Assembly (NCBI RefSeq): GCF_001306145.1
Contig: NZ_LGKO01000006.1
Coordinates: 217,236 to 281,235, forward strand
Length of the DNA: 64,000 bases
Direction: 5' to 3'
Origin: Thermanaerothrix daxensis
GTDB lineage: Bacteria > Chloroflexota > Anaerolineae > Anaerolineales > Anaerolineaceae
Below the pieces are notes generated by a model. The model was not told the DNA's origin, did no database searches, and saw nothing but the letters and a program-made list of their open reading frames with translations. This document shows positions 54,116 through 63,221 of the stretch, one piece after another; position 1 is the first letter of the stretch, and every line of letters begins with the position of its first letter. A program made the translations under genes and the position numbers.

Positions 54116-55239
54116 GGGAAGTGGTTTTTTCTCAAGATGATGCGCGAGTAAGAACCGATGCCGCACTTAAGCGGGAGCGAGTTCGAATGTGGCTAGAGGA
54201 GCATGGGTTGGATGGTGTGATCATCTCTCGCCGAGATCAGTTTGCCTGGATAACCTCTGGAGGAGATAACCGTGTCTTAAACATCAGTGAAATGGGCGTT
54301 GGGCATGTGGTTATCACACCCACCCGGCATTATTTATTGGCGCACTCTATGGATGCCCTGCGACTGTTTGAAGAGCAAGTACCTGGGCAGGAGTATGAAT
54401 TGGTAAGTCTTTACTGGTTTCAAGGAGATCCTCGCGTTGCTGCACGTGATCTGATTGGGGGGAGATGGGCATCCGATACTCCTCTTGATGGAGCAGCCTT
54501 TGATGCCCATCAATCCTTAAGCCTTTTACACTATCCTTTAACTGACCTTGAGATGGCCCGTTGCCGTTGGCTGGGAGAACAGGTAGGAAAAATTCTGATC
54601 CATGTTGCGCAATCAATTCGCCCTGGCGAAAGTGAGGAGGAAGTAGCATACCGTCTTCAGGTGGAATGCCTGAAGCTTGGTATTGAGTTAGATGTTTTGA
54701 TTGTGGGGAGCGACGAGCGAGTCTTTCGATACCGCCATCCCTTGCCCACAACCAAAAGAATAGACCGATACGTGTTACTGCATCCGGCTGCACGGCGGTG
54801 GGGGTTACATGCCAATATCAGTCGAAGCCTGTATTTTGGCACCCCATCTGAAGACATTCGGCGCGCTTATGAAGCAGTTGCAACTCTTGAGGCTTGTTTG
54901 CTGAGTCAACTCAAGCCGGGGTTGTCGTTTGGCGAAATATTTGAATGGCAGAAACAAAAATATGCAGAGTTGGGTTTTCCAGAGGAATGGAAAAACCACT
55001 TTCAAGGAGGGCCAACGGGGTATTTGGTGGTAGATGCTTTGCGGTGTATGACCTCTACCCAGACGCAGATCAATCAGGCCTACGATTGGTTCATCACTGT
55101 GACAGGGGCAAAAGTAGAGGAGCTGGTTCTACTTTCCGAAAATGGAGTAGAAATTCCCTCCTTTCAATCGCCATGGCCATCGTTTAGGCCCAAAGCATCT
55201 TGTGACGGGGTTAGTGTACCCGATTTGTGGCAATTTTAG
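54112..55239 (+). CDS. M24-like (creatinase-fold) protein lacking metal ligands
   Basis: A 375-residue protein of two parts: an N-terminal creatinase-like domain (MWLEEHGLDGVIISRRDQFA) and a C-terminal pita-bread fold. In metal peptidases of this fold the ligands are in DxGaxxxGYxxDxTRT; here the matching run is LHPAARRWGLHANISRS, where both Asp are replaced (H and N). Later HFQGGPTGY and VTGAKVEEL are kept in form. It therefore is probably not a peptidase. Members of this subgroup often sit in sugar operons; their role is unknown. GTG start at 54112, four-base overlap with the kinase. Confidence 0.82.
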   Translation: MREVVFSQDDARVRTDAALKRERVRMWLEEHGLDGVIISRRDQFAWITSGGDNRVLNISEMGVGHVVITPTRHYLLAHSMDALRLFEEQVPGQEYELVSLYWFQGDPRVAARDLIGGRWASDTPLDGAAFDAHQSLSLLHYPLTDLEMARCRWLGEQVGKILIHVAQSIRPGESEEEVAYRLQVECLKLGIELDVLIVGSDERVFRYRHPLPTTKRIDRYVLLHPAARRWGLHANISRSLYFGTPSEDIRRAYEAVATLEACLLSQLKPGLSFGEIFEWQKQKYAELGFPEEWKNHFQGGPTGYLVVDALRCMTSTQTQINQAYDWFITVTGAKVEELVLLSENGVEIPSFQSPWPSFRPKASCDGVSVPDLWQF

Positions 55240-55500
55240 ATGGATTAGACTATGTTATTGGCAAATGGCAGTACTTGTTTAGCATTGTTAGAAATAATAG
55301 GGGGTTACCGCAAGGCTTATCGGATTGGTATGTGGCCGATCACTCCCCGTCTTTGCATTTGGCGTTTTATGAGAGAAAACCAGAGTGGGCATCGAAAGGA
55401 GGTGAGGTTATTTGCCTGATAAGAATTTGATATCTCAGATTTCTAAACCCACTTGCAGAATCTCCAATTAACCCATTCTAGAAAGTAGGAGAAGAGAATC
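55240..55500 (+). other. Spacer between the M24-like gene and the binding-protein gene
   Basis: A 67-residue frame (55227-55430) is open but has no family resemblance and overlaps the M24-like gene. The site gaaagtaggagaagag before 55501 is the binding protein's ribosome site. No -35/-10 pair was clear. Confidence 0.45.
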
Positions 55501-56613
55501 ATGAAAAAGTTAATGTCTTTTGTGTCACTCCTTGTACTCCTGACACTGGTGTTGGCAGCCTGTGCACCGGCAGCCACCCAGGCCCCTGGCGAGCCTCAGA
55601 TTATGGAAAAAACCGTAGTGGTTGAGAAAACGGTAGTGGTCAAGGAGACCGCGGAGAAGAAAATCACAATTGGCTATGGGGCGCCTGAATTGAGCGGAGG
55701 CCAAGGCGTAATCATGAATGGGATGGTCACAGGAGCCCAGATGAAAAATTGGGCAGTTGTGACCACGAATGCTAACTTCGACGCATCAGCCCAGGCCAAC
55801 CAAATTGACTACTTCATTTCGCTAGGGGTAGATGCCATTGTGGTTGTCCCTGTTGATAGTCAGGCTATCTGTGCTTCGGTCAAAAAAGCTAAAGACGCGG
55901 GTATTCCGTTTTTCACCATTGACCGGGCGCCGATTGGTTGTGAGATCGACATGACTGTTCAATCAGACAACTACATGGCTGGCAAGCAGTCAGGCGAAGC
56001 AATGGTCAAATTGCTGACTGAAAAATATGGTGAACCCAAGGGTACTGTGTTGGAGCTCCAAGGGGATTTGGGCCAGAATGTTGCCCAGTTGCGTGGGGCT
56101 GGCTTTAATGATGTGATTAAGAATTATCCGAACATCAAGGTAATCTCTAAACCCACTGAATGGAAAGCCGAAAAATTCTCACAGGCCACTCTGGATGTGG
56201 TATCAAGTGAGGCGATTGACGGCATCTACATGCATTCCGACTGCGTAGGCGTCAAAGTTGTACTGTCTGCACTCGAGCAACTGGGCAAGAAGTTCAAGGC
56301 TGGTGAGGAGGGTCACATCATCCTGACCGGCGTAGATGCATGCCCTGATATGCTCCAGGCCATTCGTGATGGTTATGCCGATCAGGCTTCAAGCCAGCCG
56401 CTTCCCGATTTTGGTGTGGTCATTGCTGATTACATTGAAAAGGTGCTCAAGGGCGAGCCAATTACCGAGGGAGAGGTGGTGAAGGAAGGCGCTCCGTGGT
56501 CCCCTGCACGTATCGTGAAGACTGACACTGGCTTCATGATGAATTTGGCAACCACAAGCGTCACCAAGGACAATGCGGCTGACCCTACTTTGTGGGGAAA
56601 CCAGGCCAAATAA
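55501..56613 (+). CDS. ABC transporter sugar-binding lipoprotein (RbsB/XylF-like)
   Basis: A 370-residue lipoprotein: signal MKKLMSFVSLLVLLTLVLAA then Cys (lipobox LAAC), short Glu/Lys/Val linker, and the periplasmic-binding-protein type 1 fold (QANQIDYFISLGVDAIVVVP, FFTIDRAPIGCEIDMTVQSD, GTVLELQGDLGQNVAQLRGA and GHIILTGVDACPDML). It picks up the sugar outside the cell and hands it to the permeases at 56717 and 59326. A strong hairpin follows at 56629-56663. Confidence 0.93.
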   Translation: MKKLMSFVSLLVLLTLVLAACAPAATQAPGEPQIMEKTVVVEKTVVVKETAEKKITIGYGAPELSGGQGVIMNGMVTGAQMKNWAVVTTNANFDASAQANQIDYFISLGVDAIVVVPVDSQAICASVKKAKDAGIPFFTIDRAPIGCEIDMTVQSDNYMAGKQSGEAMVKLLTEKYGEPKGTVLELQGDLGQNVAQLRGAGFNDVIKNYPNIKVISKPTEWKAEKFSQATLDVVSSEAIDGIYMHSDCVGVKVVLSALEQLGKKFKAGEEGHIILTGVDACPDMLQAIRDGYADQASSQPLPDFGVVIADYIEKVLKGEPITEGEVVKEGAPWSPARIVKTDTGFMMNLATTSVTKDNAADPTLWGNQAK

Positions 56614-56628
56614 GGCTACAGAATGGTT

Positions 56629-56663
56629 GTGCTATGGGCGGCAGTTATTGCCGCCCATAGCAC
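56629..56663 (+). promoter_or_regulatory. Perfect 15-bp stem-loop after the binding-protein gene
   Basis: GTGCTATGGGCGGCA and TGCCGCCCATAGCAC pair fully around a five-base loop. No T-run follows. In sugar ABC operons such structures raise binding-protein mRNA stability compared with the downstream genes; that is the likely role. Confidence 0.8.
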
Positions 56664-56716
56664 CCAAGGAGTAAACCGGCGCCCTATTTTCTAGCGATTG
56701 TTAAGAGGTTCGGTCA

Positions 56717-57793
56717 ATGAAAAAAGATAAGTTATATGATATCTTCTTATTTATCGTTGACAACTTAATTTGGGTTTTCGTGGTCGTTGCTCTTTTGGTA
56801 TTCTCTTTAATCTCTAAAAACTTTTTTACCCCTTTTAACCTGGTTAACATTCTTTCGCGCGTTGCTCCACTGGCATTGCTGGTAATCGGCCAATCCTTTA
56901 CGCTTATCACTGCCAATTTTGACCTCTCATCTGAGTCCACGATGGGCTTTACCGCCATGGTGGCAGCACTCTTGCTGGCTAGTCAAAAAAATGGCGGACT
57001 TGGACTAGAAATCAACCCCTTTTTAGGGATTCTAATAATGCTTTTGGTGGGAGGAGCAATCGGGGCATTTAATGGCATTTTCATTACCCGATTTGGGATG
57101 AACAATTTCATCATGACAGTAGCCATGCTGATGATCCTGAGAGGTGCTACTTACGCAATTTCTCCCGGAAAAAGCGTTAATTTTCTCCCTCCTGAATTCG
57201 ATTGGTTAGGGGGAGGGGCTTTGTTTCGCATTCCTTCCGGCGATGGCAAATTCTTGGCGGTACCTGTTTCTATGTTCTTTGTCATTGTAGCTTTTATTGT
57301 TGCTCACATTGTGACGAAATACACGCGCTTTGGGCGGGATATGTACGCGGTCGGATCAAATCGTCAGGCTGCTGAGGCGGCCGGGATTGACTCCAAACGA
57401 ATTGTTACAATCGTATACATTATCAGTGGTTTATGTGCCGCATTAGCTGGTTTATTAGACGCAGGACGCATGGATAGCGCTACGCCTCGAACGGGAGCAG
57501 GGTTGATTTTCCCTGTTCAGGCAGCGGCTGTGATTGGTGGTATTAGCCTGTTTGGCGGACGCGGCAACCTGATCGGTGCCTTTGGGGGAGTGTTATTATG
57601 GGGCATTCTTGATACTGGTCTGAATATTGCTAAGGTCTCGCCTTTCTGGATTGAAGTCAGCCGAGGGGCTCTACTACTCTTTGCGATGTTCATTGATGCC
57701 CTTAAGGTTCGCTATCTCCGTAGGATGGCGTTACGAAAGGTGTTGGCTGCTTCTACGATTGGATTGAAAGATCCACTTCTCCAGGTGGAGTGA
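56717..57793 (+). CDS. ABC sugar permease 1 (RbsC-like)
   Basis: A 358-residue membrane protein of about eight to ten helices. Family marks are IGQSFTLITANFDLSSESTM, FNGIFITRFGMNNFIMTVAM, GRDMYAVGSNRQAAEAAGID (EAA-like ATPase contact) and AAVIGGISLFGGRGNLIGAF. It pairs with the ATPase at 57804 and the second permease at 59326, so the channel is probably a heterodimer. Confidence 0.93.
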   Translation: MKKDKLYDIFLFIVDNLIWVFVVVALLVFSLISKNFFTPFNLVNILSRVAPLALLVIGQSFTLITANFDLSSESTMGFTAMVAALLLASQKNGGLGLEINPFLGILIMLLVGGAIGAFNGIFITRFGMNNFIMTVAMLMILRGATYAISPGKSVNFLPPEFDWLGGGALFRIPSGDGKFLAVPVSMFFVIVAFIVAHIVTKYTRFGRDMYAVGSNRQAAEAAGIDSKRIVTIVYIISGLCAALAGLLDAGRMDSATPRTGAGLIFPVQAAAVIGGISLFGGRGNLIGAFGGVLLWGILDTGLNIAKVSPFWIEVSRGALLLFAMFIDALKVRYLRRMALRKVLAASTIGLKDPLLQVE

Positions 57794-57803
57794 TTCTTAA
57801 TTA

Positions 57804-59366
57804 ATGGACAGGGTAGAGCCTATGGAAACTTTATCCTCTAATGTCATCCTAGAAATGAAGGGAATTTCAAAGGCCTTTCCGGGGGTTCAGGCTCTGAATA
57901 ATGTGGATTTGACCGTCCTCGAGGGGGAAATTCACGGTTTAGTTGGAAAAAATGGGGCTGGAAAATCTACTTTAATGGCCATTCTAATGGGTTTACATTC
58001 CTTGGATAGTGGTGAGTTAATAATCAATGGACGGCTGATTACTAATGTAACGCCACGTGAGGCCCTTGAAGCAGGGATTGCCTATGTGCCTCAGCAGGTG
58101 CGAATGATGGATAGCCTCACGGTGGCTGAAAATATCTTGGCAGGTAATTTGCCAGTGAACCGTTTTGGGTTGGTGGATTGGGAGGCGGCCTTCAAGGATG
58201 CTGAGGAGCGTTTACATCGCTTGGGACTTGAATTAGACGTACGTCAACGAGTTGAGGGTCTGGGTGTTGTGGAGCAGACGATGCTGGCTATTGCCAAGGC
58301 CCTTTTCAGTAATGCACGCCTGATCATCCTGGATGAACCTACTGCAGCATTAGCCCGTGCGGACATTGAGCGCTTATTCGGGTTTATCCGTTCCCTTAAG
58401 AATATGGGGGTGGCCTTTATTTACATTTCCCATCATCTTGAGGAAGTGTTTGAAATTTGTGATCGCGTGACGGTGTTGCGAAATGGTCAGCAGGTGGGTA
58501 CTTATGAGGTTAAGGATCTGGACATTCCGCATTTGATTCGCCTTATGGTGGGTGAGGAGATCCGTGACTATGAACGCCAATCCACGTGCCAGGATGAAGT
58601 CGTTCTTGAAGTGAGAGGTCTCACGCGACGAGGGCATTATGAGGATGTGTCTTTTACGGTGCGTAAAGGGGAAGTAGTAGGTCTCTCAGGTCTTGCGGGA
58701 AGTGGTGCAGCAGCATTAGGGCGTGCCTTGTTTGGGCTTGAGCGACGCGGTGTTGGTGAGGTTTGGTTGAAGGGGAAACCTTTTACTGCGAAAAGTCCGC
58801 GTGAGGCGCTGGATAAGGGGTTGGCCTATTTACCCCAGGATCGTTATCGTTTTGGCCTGGTAGGTATTCGCCCGGTACGCGAAAATATCACCTATACGAT
58901 TCTTCACCAACTTCTGAATGCATTGCGTTTTGTCAGTTTTCGCAAAGAGAATGAAGTGGTGCAAAAGTATATCGAGGCTTTGGAAATTGTTTGTACCTCG
59001 CCAGAACAGCGTGTCGGTCTGTTAAGTGGTGGAAATCAGCAGAAGGTAATTTTTGCGAAACTAGCCGCGACTCGTCCCTCGGTGCTTATCCTGCATGAGC
59101 CCACGCAAGGTATTGATGTGCGTGCTAAGCTGGATATTTACCGAATTGTAGACGAATTGGCTTCGCAAGGGATTGGGGTTTTGATCATCTCTTCGGAAGT
59201 ACGCGAGTTGCTGGGGGTATGCGATCGCATCTTGGTTATGTATAAAGGGCGTATCAGCGCTGAATTCCGATCCGGTGAGCCTCAAACTACCCCTGAAAAC
59301 ATATTGCTGGCAATTGAAGGAGGCAATGCTCATGACCAAAGGCAAGTGGCTGCAGTTTATTCTTGA
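57804..59366 (+). CDS. ABC sugar importer ATPase with two nucleotide-binding domains (RbsA-like)
   Basis: A 520-residue cytoplasmic ATPase. The first half has Walker A GLVGKNGAGKST, signature-like GVVEQTMLAIAKALF and Walker B LIILDEPTAAL. The second half has a degenerate Walker A (GLSGLAGSGAAALGRALFGL, no Lys), LSGGNQQKVIFAKLA and LHEPTQGIDVRAKLDIYRIV, as is usual for RbsA and XylG. An ATG six codons in (METLSSN) is an alternative start. Its end overlaps the next permease by about 40 bases. Confidence 0.94.
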   Translation: MDRVEPMETLSSNVILEMKGISKAFPGVQALNNVDLTVLEGEIHGLVGKNGAGKSTLMAILMGLHSLDSGELIINGRLITNVTPREALEAGIAYVPQQVRMMDSLTVAENILAGNLPVNRFGLVDWEAAFKDAEERLHRLGLELDVRQRVEGLGVVEQTMLAIAKALFSNARLIILDEPTAALARADIERLFGFIRSLKNMGVAFIYISHHLEEVFEICDRVTVLRNGQQVGTYEVKDLDIPHLIRLMVGEEIRDYERQSTCQDEVVLEVRGLTRRGHYEDVSFTVRKGEVVGLSGLAGSGAAALGRALFGLERRGVGEVWLKGKPFTAKSPREALDKGLAYLPQDRYRFGLVGIRPVRENITYTILHQLLNALRFVSFRKENEVVQKYIEALEIVCTSPEQRVGLLSGGNQQKVIFAKLAATRPSVLILHEPTQGIDVRAKLDIYRIVDELASQGIGVLIISSEVRELLGVCDRILVMYKGRISAEFRSGEPQTTPENILLAIEGGNAHDQRQVAAVYS

Positions 59367-60363
59367 TCGAATGATTTGGCTCATACTGATCCTGGTCGTA
59401 ATATTCTTTACGATCAGGATTGGTGGAAAATTCTTAAGTGGAACTACACTAATTAATGTGTTGCTTCATGCCAGTGTGTTGGGGGTCTTAACCATTGGGC
59501 AGACAATTTGCCTCTTGAGCGGTAATTTTGATCTCTCTGCTGAGGGAATTGTTTCCCTGTTAACTGTCCTGGCGGCCTGGTTAATGTTACCCTATCGCGA
59601 GATGACACTTGCGCAAGCGGGGGGTATTGGATGGGAGCTATCACCGTATATTGTGATCCCCCTAATGCTTGTTTTAGGAACGTTCATAGGCTGGATCAAT
59701 GGTATTCTGATAACTCGCCTGCGGATGAATAATTTTATCGTTACTCTTGCAATGCAGCTGTTTCTGCGCGGAATCGCTTATGTGATTAGCCTGGGGGCTA
59801 TCATGCCGGGTACCCCTAAGGATTTTAATTGGTTAGGGGGTGGTAGGATTGGTGCCATTCCGGTCTCGGTCATTTTCACCCTTATTCTGTTTCTCGTCTT
59901 TGAGTTCTTTGTACGTTATGCCCGGTTTGGTCGTGAGCTCTATGCTGTAGGTGCTAATCGAGATGCGGCACGTGCCTCCGGCTTTAATCCTGAAAAGACG
60001 GTAACCCAGGCTTATATGATCGGGGGTTTTATGGCTGCTTTAGCCGCTTGGATGCTCCTCGGGCGTTTGGAGGTATCAGTGCCGACATTGGGGCAGGGCA
60101 TGACCCTGGAAACTGTAGCATCTGCGGTCATAGGTGGGGTGGCTCTCTCGGGGGGCTCGGGGAGCATTATGGGGGCTTTCTCAGGTGTGTTGTTGCTCTC
60201 TGTAGTAGACACTGGGCTTAATATGATGGAAGTAGATCCCTTCTGGATTACGGGAGTACGTGGGCTGATCATTTTGGTTGCGTTGCTGTTAGAGGTCCAG
60301 AAGTCTCGAATTCGTGTGGATATGTTGGCCGGACGGGCGAAAAGTCCGGTGGTACGTTCTTAG
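59326..60363 (+). CDS. ABC sugar permease 2 (RbsC-like)
   Basis: A 345-residue permease starting MLMTKGKWLQFILDRMIWLI (or two codons later). It shows TIGQTICLLSGNFDLSAEGI, GWINGILITRLRMNNFIVTL, GRELYAVGANRDAARASGFN and ASAVIGGVALSGGSGSIMGA. It is similar to permease 1 but clearly diverged. The in-frame ATG at 59275 lies deep in the ATPase gene and is not used. It is the last gene of the rightward operon. Confidence 0.92.
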   Translation: MLMTKGKWLQFILDRMIWLILILVVIFFTIRIGGKFLSGTTLINVLLHASVLGVLTIGQTICLLSGNFDLSAEGIVSLLTVLAAWLMLPYREMTLAQAGGIGWELSPYIVIPLMLVLGTFIGWINGILITRLRMNNFIVTLAMQLFLRGIAYVISLGAIMPGTPKDFNWLGGGRIGAIPVSVIFTLILFLVFEFFVRYARFGRELYAVGANRDAARASGFNPEKTVTQAYMIGGFMAALAAWMLLGRLEVSVPTLGQGMTLETVASAVIGGVALSGGSGSIMGAFSGVLLLSVVDTGLNMMEVDPFWITGVRGLIILVALLLEVQKSRIRVDMLAGRAKSPVVRS

Positions 60364-60391
60364 TCAGGGCAAGGTGACATGTGTTCCCTCA

Positions 60392-60434
60392 CCTAATGAA
60401 ACGGCGGGTGTCACATACCCGCCGTTTCATTAGG
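60392..60434. terminator. Perfect 18-bp hairpin between convergent operons
   Basis: CCTAATGAAACGGCGGGT and its exact complement ACCCGCCGTTTCATTAGG with a seven-base loop. It sits just past the permease stop and overlaps the end of the opposing SDR gene's region, so it likely stops transcription from both sides. Confidence 0.88.
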
Positions 60435-60435
60435 A

Positions 60436-61191
60436 TCACATACCCTCAAAAGGCGAGAGTTTTCCTTCAAAGGGATTTCGGAAGTTGTAAATGGGTAGAT
60501 CAGGGACATGTACCTGGTCAGGAAGACTCAAAACCCACCGCACTGCTTGGGCCACGACCTCTGGTGGTATCATTCTTTCGATGACCTGGGGAGTTAAAGT
60601 GACAGGAACTTCGCGCCACCAAGGGGTATTTGTCGCCGCGGGCGAAATGAGATGCACATGAATGTTATAGCGGCGGAGTTCCTCAGATAGGGCTGCAGTT
60701 AATCCCTCTAACCCCCATTTGGCTGCGCAATAAGCGGTTCGGTTGTCTTCACCCACTTTCCCTGCCAGAGAGCCTATGTTCACAATTCGCCCCTCCCCCT
60801 GCTTTTTAAAGTGTGGGACCACCGCCCTCGCGCATAGGAAGGGTGCTTTTAGGGTTGTATCTAAGGTCTGATCCCAAAATTCCTCTGTGGTGTCCTCGAG
60901 GCTGGCAGGAGGGCCCCAAAAAGCAGCGTTAACAAGAATATCAATACGACCAAAGCGGGTTAATGTCGCTTCGACCATTTGGTTTACGGCCGATGCTTCT
61001 CGAATATCGGCCGAATACCAAGCCGTTTCACCCGCCTGTTCTCGAATCTTATTGGCAACTTTTTCCAGCTTTTGAACCGATCGCCCAACCAACATAGTGC
61101 GAACACCTGCTCTGGCTAATTCCATGGCAATACATTCACCGATTCCACCACTTGCACCTGTAATGATGGCCACCCGATTGGCTAAATCCAT
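60436..61191 (-). CDS. Short-chain dehydrogenase (sugar/polyol type)
   Basis: A 251-residue SDR. Cofactor loop IITGASGGIGECIA, YSADIREASAV, catalytic Ser in NIGSLAGKVGE and the YCAAKWGLEGLT Tyr/Lys pair. NNAG is changed to NAAF. The last gene of the leftward operon, 20 bases after the second SorC gene. It may reduce or oxidise a sugar intermediate. Confidence 0.92.
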   Translation of the reverse strand: MDLANRVAIITGASGGIGECIAMELARAGVRTMLVGRSVQKLEKVANKIREQAGETAWYSADIREASAVNQMVEATLTRFGRIDILVNAAFWGPPASLEDTTEEFWDQTLDTTLKAPFLCARAVVPHFKKQGEGRIVNIGSLAGKVGEDNRTAYCAAKWGLEGLTAALSEELRRYNIHVHLISPAATNTPWWREVPVTLTPQVIERMIPPEVVAQAVRWVLSLPDQVHVPDLPIYNFRNPFEGKLSPFEGM

Positions 61192-61211
61192 ATGACCTCC
61201 TTACTTATCTA

Positions 61212-62168
61212 TCAAGTCTCCAGCAGCAGTTGAGCGAGGGCTTGGTCCACAAAAAGATGGGTGATCAAGCCGGTTCGTAAAGCCGCAGCAACGGCTTGGT
61301 GTTTTTCTACACCACCAGCAGCGGCTATTACATTTTTGATATTTCGCATTTGCTCAACACTGATGCCTATTAACCGATCTTTGAATTCCTGCGATAATAT
61401 TTGTCCGTTTTGGTCGAAATAATGAGCACAGATATTCCCAACTGCTTTTTGACGAATTAGTTCTGAGAGATTTTCTTGCCCAATGTAAACCACCTGTCCC
61501 TCAATAAGTGGAATCGGTCCAATCCCCACACACGCGTACGTTAGGTGGTTCCATCGGGAGATAACTTCCTGAGTGGTAATATCTGCCATCAGTGCATCGC
61601 GCAAGGATTTTGTTCCTACGAGCAAGGGAACTAGAAGGAAATAAGGGGTTGCATTGAAACTCCGAGCAGCCTGCAGAACGATTTGGTTGAGTTGGGTATA
61701 ACTGCCGGTTGAACTGCTTTCTCCAAGAAGCGGTACAACTTCTATGTGGCGAGGGCGACTCGGCGCAAGAAGATTCACCACTTCCATTATCGTTCGCCCC
61801 CAATCCAGTCCTAAAACGTCTCCATCCTGAAGGACACGATCTAGATATTGTGCGACTGCATTACCCAATGCTCGTCGAGTGAGAACCGTGGAAATATGAG
61901 CGCTTGAGACAACCTCGGCATAGCGTAGACGATAGCGTTCCTGGAGTTGTAGAGCAAGGTGTTGAAATACATTCTGAGGGTCACGGATACTTATTTGAAC
62001 AATTCCTTGTTCGCGAGCCTTCTTTAAGTAAAGCGCGATTAGAGAACGAGAAACGCCAAGGCGATCGGCTATCTCTTGTTGCGAAAGATTTTCTTCGTAA
62101 TAAAGCTGAGCCACTTCAACCAATGTTGCCATCAACTCAGGATGTTCTAACACCTTTCTGTTCTCCAT
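61212..62168 (-). CDS. Second SorC-family regulator
   Basis: A 318-residue protein with the same layout as the SorC regulator at 47142: HTH (LYYEENLSQQEIADRLGVSR, SLIALYLKKAREQGIV) and sugar-binding part (VLGLDWGRTIMEVVNLLAPS; CVGIGPIPLIEGQVVY; AVGNICAHYFDQNGQILSQE; HQAVAAALRTGLITHLFVDQ). The two are only distantly alike. It is the fourth gene of the leftward operon and 13 bases after the ROK kinase. Two different SorC proteins in one island suggest two different effectors. Confidence 0.92.
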   Translation of the reverse strand: MENRKVLEHPELMATLVEVAQLYYEENLSQQEIADRLGVSRSLIALYLKKAREQGIVQISIRDPQNVFQHLALQLQERYRLRYAEVVSSAHISTVLTRRALGNAVAQYLDRVLQDGDVLGLDWGRTIMEVVNLLAPSRPRHIEVVPLLGESSSTGSYTQLNQIVLQAARSFNATPYFLLVPLLVGTKSLRDALMADITTQEVISRWNHLTYACVGIGPIPLIEGQVVYIGQENLSELIRQKAVGNICAHYFDQNGQILSQEFKDRLIGISVEQMRNIKNVIAAAGGVEKHQAVAAALRTGLITHLFVDQALAQLLLET

Positions 62169-62181
62169 AAGATGGTTCTGT

Positions 62182-63174
62182 TTACGCCCCTAGTGCTTCT
62201 TTGATCACTCCACTACGAAGGAATACATCGGCTGCTGCACCGTAGAGTGCGGAATTGGTAAACGTTTCTCGCTCCAGACGCAAGTCACGTCGCGCTTCAT
62301 CAGACATCAGGTACCTACTGATGTGATGCTTAATACGTTCTATCAGCTGCGGGCAAGCCTGAATCACGCCACCTCCCATTACAATCATTTCCAGGTCAAG
62401 GGTATTAATTAATCCGGATAGATTGATGGCGATTAGGCGAGCCACTTGCTCGATTATAGACACTGCCGCAGGATCATTCTGCTGGTAAGCCTGAATCACG
62501 GTTTGAGTTGTAACTCTTCCACTCTGGCTTAGCTCTGCCATTAGAGGGCTATGACCGGCGTCAACTGCGGCCTGACCAGCACGTGCAATGGCTGGTCCGG
62601 CGACAAAGGTTTCAAAACATCCACGGCGGCCACAGCCACAAGGATAACCCTCTTCGTCCCACGTTATGTGCCCAAAAGGCCCGGCAAATCCATGGTAGCC
62701 GTCATAGAGCTTACCATTCAGGAAGAGATAGCCGCCATAACCTGTGCCCACTGTACACCAGGCAAAAAATTGCGATTCTCGTGCTACTCCCCATAAACGT
62801 TCTGCCAGGGCTGCCGCTCGGACATCTGTTCCGGCAAAGACTGGAAGTTGAAAGGCATTTCTAACCATGCTACCAAAGGGTAAATGTCGCCAATGGAGGT
62901 TGGGAATTAAGACAGCCTCTCCTGTCTCTTTGTTGATGTTGCCACAAATACTTAGTCCAATTCCAATAAGTGGAGAATATCGTTGACGCGCTTCTTCTAC
63001 ATAAGGGGCAATTGCGAAAATCATTTGGTGAGCATCGGCTACTTTATGTTCGTCAAAGGAGACCGGGATGATTTGGGTATCGCCTTGCAATTGGCCTTCG
63101 CTGTTAAACACCCCTAGCGCCATCTTGGTCCCCCCAATATCTATCGCAATACAATAAGCGGGCCTCACGGTCAT
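62182..63174 (-). CDS. ROK family sugar kinase
   Basis: A 330-residue kinase: CIAIDIGGTKMALGVF (ATP site), TVGTGYGGYLFLNGKL, GPFGHITWDEEGYPCGCGRR with GCFE (the zinc site His and three Cys), and VFAGTDVRAAALAE where the catalytic Asp lies. No HTH, so a kinase and not a ROK repressor. It may phosphorylate glucose, mannose or a related hexose made by the pathway. Confidence 0.92.
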   Translation of the reverse strand: MTVRPAYCIAIDIGGTKMALGVFNSEGQLQGDTQIIPVSFDEHKVADAHQMIFAIAPYVEEARQRYSPLIGIGLSICGNINKETGEAVLIPNLHWRHLPFGSMVRNAFQLPVFAGTDVRAAALAERLWGVARESQFFAWCTVGTGYGGYLFLNGKLYDGYHGFAGPFGHITWDEEGYPCGCGRRGCFETFVAGPAIARAGQAAVDAGHSPLMAELSQSGRVTTQTVIQAYQQNDPAAVSIIEQVARLIAINLSGLINTLDLEMIVMGGGVIQACPQLIERIKHHISRYLMSDEARRDLRLERETFTNSALYGAAADVFLRSGVIKEALGA

Positions 63175-63221
63175 GGATTTCTCCCTGAACTTCGTCTCTG
63201 TAACTTATGGTCCTTCATTCA

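Noticed and set aside
55227..55430. A 67-residue frame upstream of the sugar-binding protein
   Set aside because: No family resemblance, overlaps the M24-like gene, and has no ribosome site; kept only as a note.
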